NCBI RefSeq assembly: GCF_040954835.1
Contig: NC_090716.1
Location: forward strand, 2,157,605-2,221,604
Direction: 5' to 3'
DNA from: Lepisosteus oculatus
Taxonomy: Eukaryota > Chordata > Actinopteri > Semionotiformes > Lepisosteidae
DNA: 64,000 nt
Part shown: in pieces, positions 1 to 10,800 of the stretch
How the letters are laid out: each line of letters begins with the position of its first letter
How positions within the stretch are numbered: the first letter of the stretch is position 1
Position numbers and translations under genes: made by a program
The notes under the pieces: model-generated
The model's input: the letters and a program-made list of their open reading frames with translations, nothing else
What the model was told of the DNA's origin: nothing
The model's database searches: none

Positions 1-389
1 GAGCACGTCAGAGAGGGAGCCTCCTGTTTCTCCCAGCGCAGGTCCTCCATGAGCACCGGGGACTCGAGGGCGGCTCGGAAAGACCAGCTGGAATATGTTA
101 CCGCTGATCAATCGATTGATCCTGGCAGCCACGCCAGGACGAGGCTGCTGTGGTGCGCCGTGGCGACATCAGAGCCAGAAGGAGCCGACAGGCCAGAGAA
201 AGACAGGCTGCAGGCCTAGGAAAGAGATTCGATTTTTAAGAACTCGATTTTCTTTTCACAGATAAATACAGAGAAGCACAAAACAGACAACTTGACATCA
301 ACGTATAATACCTAGAACAGTATATGTGGACACAGCTTGTTAAGGTTAAAAAAAAGAGGCATCTGTTACATAGCAATAATAACGTTTGT

Positions 390-750
390 TCTGCAAAGGA
401 ACAAGTAACAGGTTTATTCCATGCTGAAAAAAAGAAGAAAGAGAACACAACGTTTCGGCCGTGGAGCCTTGTTCTGGTGCATTTCTCCACATGGCATTTT
501 GAATCCCTTCCAAAAAACACAAATGCCATTTCTTCTTTACATGGTAGTCAGTATCATAGGTTTGGGGATTCAGTCCTCTGGCCTCTATTTTCCACACAGT
601 TTCTGCTTCCTTTCTCTCCCCAGATCTCTGACGCAGTAGTTCTCTCTAATGATGTGTAGCGTTTCTCATCAGTTTTGATGGTAGCAAAGGAACAAGTAAT
701 AGGTTTATTCCATGCTGAAAAAAAGAAGAAAGAAAACACAACGTTTCAGC
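390..750 (-). mobile_element. Penelope-like element terminal repeats (two minus-strand copies)
   Basis: Two similar blocks (about 390-475 and 684-750) read on the minus strand as GAAACGTTGTGTT, then a TTTCAGCATGGAATAAACC stretch and ACTTGTTCCTTTGC. They match the ends of the element at 58.5-59.5 kb. About 200 bp of unidentified sequence lies between them, so this is a decayed or internally deleted copy. Confidence 0.55.
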
Positions 751-764
751 TGTTTATTGGCTGC

Positions 765-1015
765 ATACAGTTTCTTGTATGAGGAAGTTGTCTTGTCACA
801 GACCCCAACTTGCTCTCCATGAGACACACAGACAGGGAGAGAAGCTGGGGGTCAGAGCGCAGGGTCAGCCATTGTATAGCACCCCTGGAGCAGCTGGGGT
901 GAAGGGCCTTGCTCAGGGGCCTAACAGAGTAGGATTCCTCTGCTGGCTGCAGGATTTGAACCGGCAACCTCCCAGTCACAGGCGCAGGTCCTGAGCCACA
1001 GAGCCACCACACTGC
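765..1015 (-). mobile_element. tRNA-derived SINE
   Basis: Read on the minus strand: A-box-like GTGGCTCTGTGGCTCAGGA, B-box GGTTCAAATCC, then CCCTGAGCAAGGCCCTTCAC and a tail with TCTCATGGAGAGCAAG. The same family lies at 8.4, 36.4 and 49.6 kb. Confidence 0.8.
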
Positions 1016-1364
1016 CCTGCTAGAGACCGGGGGCTGGGTAGTGTCCACTCGGCACACCGGTCTGCCAGCTCGCACCCAGGACCCCTGGGGCCGAGCTGGG
1101 TCAAGGGCACCGCCTGGCAGGGCTGGTACCTGCCGGACCACCTCTTCGATACCCTCTGCACTGTGGGCTCAGCAGGGAGAGCAGCCATAAAGATGGCAGG
1201 CAGATAAGTGAGGGGTAATGTTTAACACACTTTATGACCTGCCTGGCTGAGGCGTTGTTTTAAGGAATTGTGTTAAGAGTTAGGAGATGAAAGGCTGTGA
1301 ACTCTGGGTCAGTTTGTGTCTTGTAAAAAAACAACATGTTATGCTAACAAAGCAAACTGTGGTT

Positions 1365-1725
1365 TTTAGAGGGGTAGTTGAGAGAGGTAGTTGATAGTGG
1401 GGTAGTCGGGAGGCGGGCTGTGTAGTTCACAGAGGGGTAGTTGGGAGGCGGGCTGGGATGGTGACTGGGGTAGTTGGGAGGCGGGCTGTGGAGTTGACAG
1501 AGGGGTAGTTGGGAGGCGGGCTGGGATGGTGACTGGGGTAGTTGGGAGGCGGGCTGTGTAGTTGACAGAGGGGTAGTTGGGAGGCGGGCTGGGATGTTGA
1601 CTGGGGTAGTTGGGAGGCGGGCTGTGTAGTTGACAGGGGTAGTTGAGAGGCGGGCTGTGGAGTTGACAGAGGGGTAGTTGGGAGGCGGGCTGTGGAGTTG
1701 ACAGAGGGGTAGCTGACAGAGAGGC
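1365..1725. repeat. ~35-bp G-rich minisatellite
   Basis: Units of GGGGTAGTTGGGAGGCGGGC followed by TGTGGAGTTGACAGA or GGGATGGTGACT, repeated about ten times. The minus-strand ORF across it is a repeat artefact. Confidence 0.85.
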
Positions 1726-4384
1726 TGGGTTAGGCAGTAGCTCTCCAATGTAATTTGCCCCCCCTGTACAGGGAAGAGATCAGACGCCCCCATGCCTCTG
1801 TGCTCAGCTTGTGAAAAGCTGAGTGCAGTGTGGTCAAGAGACCCCATGTCCCCATGATGAGCGAGGCCTCCTTGTGTGGTTGACCTTGTCCACAGTGTAG
1901 ACAGTGTGGTCTCTGGTGGCGTGGGCAGGGTGTAGGTCTGAGAGATTGTTCTGGGGGACTAGTGATTTTCAATGCCAGGTTAACGTTCTGCAGTACTTCA
2001 GAGGTAAAATAAGACAACCCCATCTCGTATCTCCAGAGCAACGTCCTCATATCGGTGAGAGGCAGGGGTGGAGATACCATCGCCATGGAAACTGACTCAG
2101 GACTTTCGATTTCTGCTTTGATGTGTGGATGGCAGATAGTGATTCAGTGTGCGGGGGATGGGGAAAGCAGGCAAGGTCTACAACCAGTGCTCAAGACAAC
2201 CTCGTTTTTAACAAGCTGTCAGAGCTCAGAAGTAACTGTATCTCCCCTGTGAGCTCTGCCCCTTTCATGTTGTAACTGTGAAAACCTTTAGTTAAGTAAC
2301 CGAACACTGATAGCGCTGATAGCGCTGCCCTTGAGCTAAGCGATAACTGTAATAATTCAGCCTGGATTACAGCTCTTGCGGCGCTCAAGTGTCACATTGT
2401 TTAGCAGGAGAGGTTTCCCGGTGAGGAACTGTAGCAGTTCAAACACAGATCAGGGGGTTGAATATAACGTGTGCAACGTCCTCACCCTTCGTCCGAGGAC
2501 AACGATTCTCCTTCTGAAACACAAGACGACTCTCCCTGTAACACGGAACGATTCTCAGTGTGTAGTAGCCTGCAGTCCCACAGGCGATCTGTTCCTCGTG
2601 GCATGGAAGACCGCGGTCTTCTCACTGGAATGCCCTTACAAAGTGTTGTCACCGCTGCAGTGTGCTGCCTGTCATCTCGTGTGACTTCGGAGCTGAGGGA
2701 TCTGGTCTTTGGGTTGTATGATGTGTAGTGTGAAGGTTAAGGATTGTTTCAGAATAAGTGGTGCTAGTTATTCTGGTCATGCCTGAAAATACAATATTGG
2801 AAATTCATACATTTTGCACTTATATAGTAAACCTAGACATACCGTTAGAATTCTCTTTTATGTATTTGGGTAATTTCACTTTTGACTGGAACTAAAGGAT
2901 AGATAGATATATACAAAGAATTGTTTTAGCAACAAGTAAGAACACTATCATGATAAAGTGGTTTACTTAAGATCCCCCAAAACTGTAACAGTGGATCAAT
3001 GTTGTGAAGGAGATTTATATAATGGAAAAGATCACCTTTTCTCTTTGGTGACAAGCAGAAAGGTGTAGCCTGGATTGAGTTTGTGGCCCCATTGAGACCG
3101 GATTCTGTTCTGTGAAAGAGGGTGAAACAGTGTCTTGTCTAGATTGTTGGTTATTTGTTGTGTGTTTTTGCCGATGATTTTTTTAGATGTAACCCCCCAT
3201 CCCTGCTGGCATAACGTAAAGAGTTCATTACATCTAAAAAAGAATCGAATCAAAAACTGAAAGATGAAAGCTGTAAATGATCTTACTTTGTATTGTGTAT
3301 GCTGTATCGCTAAACCCTTTAAACCTTAAGTAAAAAGTTTTAAAAAACGAATACCTGGTGCCATTGGGCCCATGTTCAGACTGCAGGATGCGAGAATCTG
3401 CCCCTGCCTTTTTTTGTCCAAGTGCTTTGCTGAAATAATTCCTCTGAATTACACTGAAGCCACTAAAATGACATTCCAAAAACACATCTTCTGGGATCTG
3501 CTTTTTCCGTCGAGAAGGCAACTTGTAATTAACTGTCAATACTTAGATCGGTGATTAAAAAGTGGCGAAATGCTGTCTGGTACAAACTATTCTGCGCCAG
3601 GCGGTGATTAAGTGATCACCTGCTCTATCTCTTGTCCCTCTGTGACCAGTCCCCAGGAATCAAGGCACTTATCCTGCCAGGCTGAGAATGATGAACTTCC
3701 TCTTATTGTTGAAGGAGCTATTCATACAGCCCTACTAGAAGCCCTTTGTGACTCTGTGAGAAGCATGGTGTGTTTTTGTGTGGGCTGGATGTTTTATAAA
3801 CCTCCTGTTTTTCTAATAACGGCTCTCTAATTCCTCGGGGAAGGGCAGGGCGATCTTGTCAACCTAATTTGTTCTGCACTTATAAAAACAGGGAACTTTG
3901 GTTCAACTTTTTAAAGAATAGTTTCCTTTCAAAATGATATTAATTAGTTAAGGACGCACCGATCATGGTCCTGTTGGTTTTCATTTCAGCCGAGCTTAAT
4001 TGCTTAATTGAAGCCTCCATTAAGCTTGCAAGTTGTCTGATGGGAAGCTAGCTGCCTGACTGGATTTTCTTTGACATGTTGGGACTTTTATGTTACAAAC
4101 GAAAGGCAGTAGTACGAAAGGAAGGTCTAACATGTTTAGGTCAGACGGCTCAGATGAATCCTGTTATTTTAAGTCGGTTAGGGGTTCGATTGTGTGTCTG
4201 AAGCTGGACTGGGACACAGACCAGCTGCTGAGGGTGGAGTTTCAGGACCAGGATTTGAGAGCTGAAGAAAGCAATGTTGGCAACTCTTAACAGCTTCATA
4301 TACAGATGGACGTGTGTTAAGTGCAGCTCGTCCCACCCTGGACCTCCCGAACCTCTGCGCCCGCCGGCCGGCCTCCTCTCACGA
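1726..4384. other. No gene seen (5' flank)
   Basis: About 2.7 kb of mixed, largely AT-rich sequence. Reading frames are short and unlike known proteins. I see no convincing exon, RNA gene or repeat. It is either upstream flank or an intron of an unseen 5' part of the anoctamin gene. Confidence 0.4.
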
Positions 4385-4700
4385 GCCGCCCTGGAGGTAA
4401 CGGGTTCAAGTAGCACCTCGGCTTCCTTCTACATGTCCGCAATGTAGACGGAAGACTTCTGACTTCCGAGAGGTGTCCTACCACAGGGAAGAAATGGAAG
4501 AACAGGGGCGCGCACAAGCCGCCGCAATCAGCTCTCTCTTTACACGAAGGGTGGTGGGGGTCTGGAACGGCTGCCGAAGCATCTTTCAAGGGGGAGGCTG
4601 GATGAGATCCATGGGTCAGTGAGCCCCCAAGTATGACAAGGTCAAGGTGGGCTGAGTGGCCTCCTCTCCTACTGTAGGTAACCTGCCCTGTGCCCTTCTG
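4385..4700 (+). mobile_element. Interspersed repeat, copy 1 (CTTTACAC.AAGGGTGGTGGG family)
   Basis: Near-identical to 7438-7735: shared GACTTCTGACTTCCGAGAGG, GGGGTCTGGAAC, CAAGGTGGGCTGAGTGGCC. The layout resembles the 3' end of a non-LTR retrotransposon or a SINE tail common in fish; family not assigned. Confidence 0.6.
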
Positions 4701-5504
4701 AACAAAAGCAGGGAGCTCTCCTCCGTTCACCCAGGTGTGTTCACCTGGCCTTGAGCTGAGCGCCGCTGTCTGAACACTGTGCACATCTGCCATCCCTGGC
4801 CTTTGTTCCTAGATGGTTCCAGTGCACAATGACAGAATTAATTATTGAAAAGCACGCTGGAGTGTTTTATTTATGTGTGGAGCCCAGCATCGCACAACAC
4901 ACTTTCCCGAAGTATGCTGACGGAACAGTTAATTACAGCTCCGCTAGGGTGCGGCAGCCAGTATCAGCATTGTCACAGGTGGCAGATATCTTCAAGGAGG
5001 GCGGCATGTTGCCTATCTCTGCTTATCTTCAACCAGAGCTTTAATCAGCAACTGAAGTCACCAAGTCCAGTAACCGTCTTATGATTTTGTTTAACATCAG
5101 CAAAAGGAGGCCGGAGTGGAGCTGTTCAGGGGTTAGTGTTTGTCACTGTTATTGACAATATCCAGCTCTTTTCTGTGGAGGATAATGCGACAGCTCGTTC
5201 CAACAGGACAGAAGGGGAAGGATGAGGTTAAAGGTTGTGTGTTAGAATAAATTCCTCTAGATGGTGAAGCATGTTGGTACTGTAGGACCAGTAGGTCCTA
5301 TTATGGACTTGTGTTTCTTCCAGAACTGAGTGTCCAGGATCTGTATTTGTTCTGGAAATGCCCAAATGGTCCTAACTGAAGAAAAGCAGGAAAAAGCAGC
5401 AGACCTGGCACTCCCTGGGTATATAGTAGGAGCACATAAGACTCTGTTGTACCTGATCATGGGAAATGGGACTATTGGGTATTTCTCAGAGAGATGGGTG
5501 TGGC

Positions 5505-5680
5505 AGAGGGGTGCCCCATGGAGCAGTGGTCTCGGGGTCCTGGATTTGTAACTGGAAGGATGTGGGTTCAAATCCCAGGTGAGAATCTGCTGTTGTGTCC
5601 TTCAGCAGGAGTTCTTCACCCAGACTGCTCTAGTAAAATGCTGTTGTAGGAATGGCTGTAAATGTGTATTATTGTGGATA
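5505..5680 (+). mobile_element. tRNA-SINE-like fragment
   Basis: Contains a B-box-like GGTTCAAATCC and a CCTTCAGCAGGAGTTCTTCA segment. It is related to, but diverged from, the full SINE copies; probably an old fragment. Confidence 0.4.
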
Positions 5681-5764
5681 ATTAACCAAACAAACATGCA
5701 AGAGCTGTAGCCAGTCGATCCTAGTGCTTTTTCTCAATGCTGACATAGCTTTGCACATGGTCAC

Positions 5765-5930
5765 TTCTTTACACCAAGGGTGGTGGGGGTCTGGAACGAG
5801 ATCCCCAGCCAGGCTGTTGAAGCCGGTGCCCTGCATTCTGTTAAGAAGCAGTTGGATGTGATTCTTAGATCACTCTGCTGCGGATTAACCAAACAAGCTA
5901 GAAAAGCTTCGTGGCCTTCTGTGGGATGTA
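5765..5930 (+). mobile_element. Interspersed repeat, diverged copy
   Basis: TTTACACCAAGGGTGGTGGG and GGTCTGGAAC match the 4.4-kb and 7.4-kb copies; the remainder is diverged (AAGAAGCAGTTGGATGTGAT). Confidence 0.45.
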
Positions 5931-7027
5931 ACCTTGAGGGTGTTGTAAAACGTTGTCACTCGCTGTCTGCAAGGTCACCTGTTCAGATAGCGTGCAGTTG
6001 GTCCCGACACGTTCTTCAGAGGACTGATGTGGGCTGTGTGCTGGTCTCAGAAGAAGAGCCCGGTACTGTTTCTCCGCTGTTTATATAAAGCTCAGCCTTG
6101 CTGTGCTGGAGCTTCTGTGCTTGGCACAGCTGACCTTAGCTCGCAGCCAAAACACACACTCTCTGCCTCACAGAGATTGTGGCTCTGAGGCACAGCCAAG
6201 AAGAGTCTCATCCGTGTTTATGCCTGCTGTGAGTGGGCAGGGCAGGCTCTGCGCTCAAGACCTTTTATGTCCGCAGTGGAAAAGAGGGAATTTACAGTTT
6301 GGTTTCCACCATGCGACTGAATCGGAGCCAGGATCAGCGTTAACAGCCTTGTTCCACTCGAGCTCGAACAGGCCGTCTTCTCTTTCCCAGATGCACTTCG
6401 CTGCCAATAAAGTTAATTGCACCTGAAGTGAACCCCCCCCCTTGTGCAGAAGAGCACATGATGAGCAGCTCTGCAGCATGCAGTGCAGGTCACAAACAAG
6501 AGCTCAATGCCGGAGCTGCGCACTAGCACTGCCTGCCCTCTCAGACACCACGGCATGACTCAGTGCTGGAATTCATGCCGTGTCTGTGACTTCCAGGAGT
6601 CTGGAGCTGGGAAGTGTTTAGCCAAGCTCTTTTCCTTTTTTATTTCTGAAATCAGCTGTTTGCTGTCTGGGACAAAGCCGGTTCTTGTCTTCGCTGTCTG
6701 CCGAGTCACTCTGCTACAGAGAGCCTCACGGGGCAGGGGGCCAGCTTTCCTGCTCTGGGAGATGCACGTGTTGTCTTGCAAAACAGTTCTTCTTTCTTAA
6801 TTCCTGGAATGCAGCACAGGATTGGGAGTTGTGTCTATGCAGAAAGGGAGAGAGAGAGGCTCTGCACTCATTGCAGTGCAGACCCTGCACTACTGTGTCT
6901 GTATCGCAGTGAGCGCCCCAGAAATGAGGTTTTGATCCAAGCTGCAGTGGGAAGGATGCAGCTGGGCGGGGTACTGTAGATCCATCTGGAATCCATGTGC
7001 AGTGCCACTGTTCAGTCGGCTGCCAGT
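5931..7027. other. No gene seen
   Basis: About 1.1 kb with only short reading frames and no recognisable repeat or exon. Confidence 0.35.
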
Positions 7028-7397
7028 GGAATTCTGGGAAATGTAGTCTTGTTCAGCTCAAACTGTGACTTACACTTTGAAGTGCAGATGATCAAACCAT
7101 CGGTTGCCAAACTCAGTCCCAAGTGAAATCTCAGCACTGGCCCTTACAAACAGCCGCCTGTAGAAACTTCGGGCCATCATGTACTTGAAAATTGAGCTTG
7201 GAGAGCAGGCTGGGGTTTTAAGTGAATCTGCACCCTAATTTGTTATATTATAATAACGTCGTATGCAATGTTTTATGTATAGTGTGGTTTTTACTTCAAG
7301 TTTTAACCTTATGATCCACAGAATCTTGCAAAATGCTTTGTTGTTTATGGACCACGAGCAAAAGCAAACCCTCCTAAAAAAAAGGTAGAGTATCAGA
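7028..7397 (+). repeat. ~370-bp dispersed repeat, copy 1
   Basis: Closely matches 10597-10979 in the same orientation (GGGAAATGTAGTCTTGTTCA, CTTCGGGCCATCATGTA, CTTGCAAAATGCTTTGTTGT). It has no tRNA or 5S head and no obvious terminal inverted repeat. Confidence 0.75.
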
Positions 7398-7437
7398 GCA
7401 CACAAAGAGCTGTGGAAGAAACCATAAGGGCATTGAG

Positions 7438-7735
7438 TAATGGGTTCGAGTAGCACCTCAGCCTCCTTCTACATGTACGCGATGTAGACAGAAGACTTCT
7501 GACTTCCGAGAGGTGTCCTACCACAGGGAAGAAACTGAAGAACTGGGGCGCGCACAAGCCGCCGCAACAAGCTCTCTCTTTACACCAAGGGTGGTGGGGG
7601 TCTGGAACAGCTGCCGAAGCGTCTTTCAAGGGGGCGGCTGGATGAGAACCATGGCTCAGTGAGCCACCTAGTACGGAAAGCTCAAGGTGGGCTGAGTGGC
7701 CTCCTCCCATAGTTCCCCTGTCTTATGCCCTTCTG
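7438..7735 (+). mobile_element. Interspersed repeat, copy 2
   Basis: About 300 bp, closely related to 4385-4700 through most of its length, ending CTTATGCCCTTCTGCAC. It ends about 100 bp before the candidate first anoctamin exon. Confidence 0.6.
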
Positions 7736-7834
7736 CACACAAGGCCATGTTGTTGGAACCGACACCCTGGCACCTTTCATGAAACGACCTCCTCCTCACC
7801 CCTCTCTAACCCCTTGCACTTTTCTCTCCTGAAG

Positions 7835-7879
7835 ATGGGATAATCACGCTGACGGGATTCCGGATGACCCTGCTGCCAG
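7835..7879 (+). CDS. ano5: ano5 candidate coding exon 1 (start exon)
   Basis: Tentative. A CTCTAAC branch-like site and a pyrimidine tract precede an AAG acceptor at 7834; a CCAG|GTACCC donor follows 7879. Read in the frame that leaves one base over, it gives an ATG at 7864 and M-T-L-L-P-G, joining exon 2 as G-E-D-N-N-G-H, which resembles GEKVNKH near the start of human ANO5. The segment could instead be the end of a first exon that begins further upstream. Confidence 0.35.
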
Positions 7880-10800
7880 GTACCCGTTGTCTGTGGCGTC
7901 CAGGCCCTCTCTCTCCGTCCCCCCTGTAGTTGTTGTGGTTGGCGTCTGCCCACTTCCTGCTCCCGACTTCCCCTCGTGCTGCCTTCGCTGTCGGCGCCCC
8001 CCGGGGGGCCCGCGCGGTGCCGTCTCTCTGTCCCCGTCGCCCGCCCGTTCGGTGTGTGCGTGCGTGTGCTGGCGCGCGCCCGTGTGTGTTGCCTTTATCT
8101 GCCCCCCCCACATCGCATCCTGCTGGTTACCGTGTGTCTCGAAAAGGCTCTGTCTTGTCTGCGGCATCGGGAATATTACAGTCCCGGATTCAGCCTCTGT
8201 CCCGGGTCCTGGTGTGGCAGGTTTGGGAAATGGGGTCCGTGCTTACATGTGGAGCTTTAGGGTTTGTTGTCTCTCCTGCCAGCCCGATAGCTGCTTCTTC
8301 ATTTTTCTGTGACCACTTGCTCTGGCTCGTCCACGTCTGTTCCTCCAACAGCGGAGAGCTTTTCTTTTTCATCTGCTTTACAGTGTTTGTTTGTGGAACT
8401 ATGGTTGACTACAGGGCGGAGCAGTGGCTCTGTGGCTCAGGATCTGTGCCTGTGGCTGGGAGGTTGCCAGTTCAAATCTCACAGCTGGCAGAGGAATCCT
8501 ACTCTGTTTGGCCCCTGAGCAAGGCCCTTCACCCCAACTGCTCCAGGGGTGCTGTAAAATGGCTGACCCTGCGCTCTGACCCCAGGTCCTCTCCCTGTCC
8601 GTGTGTCTCATGGAGAGCAAGCTGGGTTCTGTGAAAAGATAATTCCTAATGCAAGAAATGGTAAAGGGTTAATAAAGTGATGTTGTTATTATTACTATTA
8701 TTAAAAGTGCTTTGGAAATATGAAAGCCAATAATATTGAAGAATTCAGCCCCCTGTGGCCCTTGGTTTCAATCCTGCAAAGACATAAGGCAACACGATTA
8801 GCGGGCGTTTTAGGCTGGCTCTGAATTTCTCCTCCAAATCAGCTTTACCCGAGAACTAGCTGTTGCTGCCTGCCATGCTTGAACCGCAGAAGTCGGCAGG
8901 GAGAAAGATTGCGAGATCCTAAGATGTGACTGGTTCTGCTAAACCGTCCCGGCCAGCACAAGCGTCTTGTGTCATTCCGAACCCACTGGGAATTCAGCTG
9001 TGCAGCTCTCTCCCTGTCGGTGCTAAATATAGCCCTTGTGCCGACGTCAGTTTTGATTTAATTTGAGCTTGAAAGCCGACAGTTGTCTCCTGCTTGGAAG
9101 CATGAATGCCAACTAAGTACAGAGTACTGAAGATAATCCCCAAAGTATACGTTGCTCATATTTTACTGCATTAAACATTTCATATGTCTGGAAATCTTCA
9201 CTCCTGTCTGAGTGGAACTGAAACCGGGAACAAGTGTAATATTTCACCGACAGTGGGGGAATTCAATCACTGCACTTTGGGTGTGCCAGTGGCTTAGTTT
9301 TGAAACACAATTTAAGGCTATTTTGTTTGTATTTCTTATTTGAAGCAAGAGGAGTCCATTGAAAACCGAGTCTTGTTGGCAGTGCTAACCTGGAGGCCCA
9401 CTGACACCGCTGTGTGTTAATGAGAACAGTCTGAGCGACGTTCCCTGCTCAAGGGTGTCACAGCAGCAGGCCAGCTGGGATTCGAACTTGCAACCCTCCT
9501 GTCCAGAGCCCAGCCCTCTGGGACCTGCCGCTGTTTAGGTCTGGTGAAGACACTGCCTCCATCAGCAGCTCCACTCTGCTGATGATGGAGAGAAAAGTCG
9601 GACTCGACCTGCCGCTTCCTAGCAGACAGCCTGGCGATGGTGATGGAATCACAGCTGAGTGCCCTCTGAGGCAGCTGTTCACTTCCCAGCCGCACTGGTA
9701 GAGGATGCTGCACAGCACGACTCTAACAAATCTGGGAGGCCGGAGGCGAATGCATTCCCAGTGTATCCATGCTTTGCTTTGCCACTTGTTAGGAAGTACT
9801 GACTCAGCAGGAAGGAATTCTCTTCCGTGAAAGCGTGGCCAGTTGCCTCCGGGGCTGCCCACACAAGTATCTCAGCTGGACACGGAGATGAGCAGGAGGC
9901 CCGAGTCTTGTCAGGAGCCTTCAATGGCCCAGGATCGTAAACTTCTCTGTATAGAAGATGGGTTTTCCTCTAGCACGGCTCTCGACAGAAGGGGGACTTT
10001 GGGACGCAGGGTTTGTTTCAATCTGTTTTCTCATCTCCGTGACAGAGATTTGTTTTTCCTCTCGGGCTGCCCTTTTACAGCAAACACAGTTGCCGTGACT
10101 CAGAACACCGATGCAGGGTTGAAATTCAGGCAGCAGAGCTGAGCTGTACAGGAAGCAGTCGCCAGCTCTCAGGAAGCTATGTGATGATAAAAAGATGAAG
10201 ATAATGAGCCGGGTCCCAGATGTGTCGGGCGGTTGTGTGTGTGTGTGTTCTAACTGGCTGTGTCTCTCTTGCAGGGGAAGACAACAATGGTCACAGTGTC
10301 ATCTCCACCTCCACCAAGGACTCCCAGCTCCCGGGAATTCCAGAGGTAGGAAACGAGCAGCACACTGACTGCAGTCCTGTTCCATTCCTTTTCCAGGTGA
10401 ACCGGCTTCCTGTTGTGAAATTTCAGAAATGCATTATTTTCATGAGGAGTTTTGCAATTACATTCTTGGTGTGTTTTTTTTTACCTGAAGTCATTCCGCT
10501 TTTGTCAATGCATTTTCCCAGACGTGTCAATTCTTAAAAAAAGAGTCATTGAGCCACTTCAACAACACCCAGCACAGGGTCGGAGGAGGGAGTGCTGGGA
10601 AATGTAGTCTTGTTCAGCTCAGACCTTGACCCATGCTCTGAAGTGCAGAAGATCAAACCGCCGTGGACAAACTCAGTCCCAAGTGAAATCTCAGCACTGG
10701 CCCTTACAAACAGTCGACGGTAGACACTTCGGGCCATCATGTATTTGAAAATTGAGCTTGGAGAACAGGCTGGGGTTTTAAGTGAATCTGGACCAGAATT

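Noticed and set aside
49..220. A 56-codon + strand frame starting ATGAGCACCGGGGACTCG
   Set aside because: It has a plausible start but no recognisable similarity, no donor site fitting ano5 exon 1 or 2, and short length; it may be chance.
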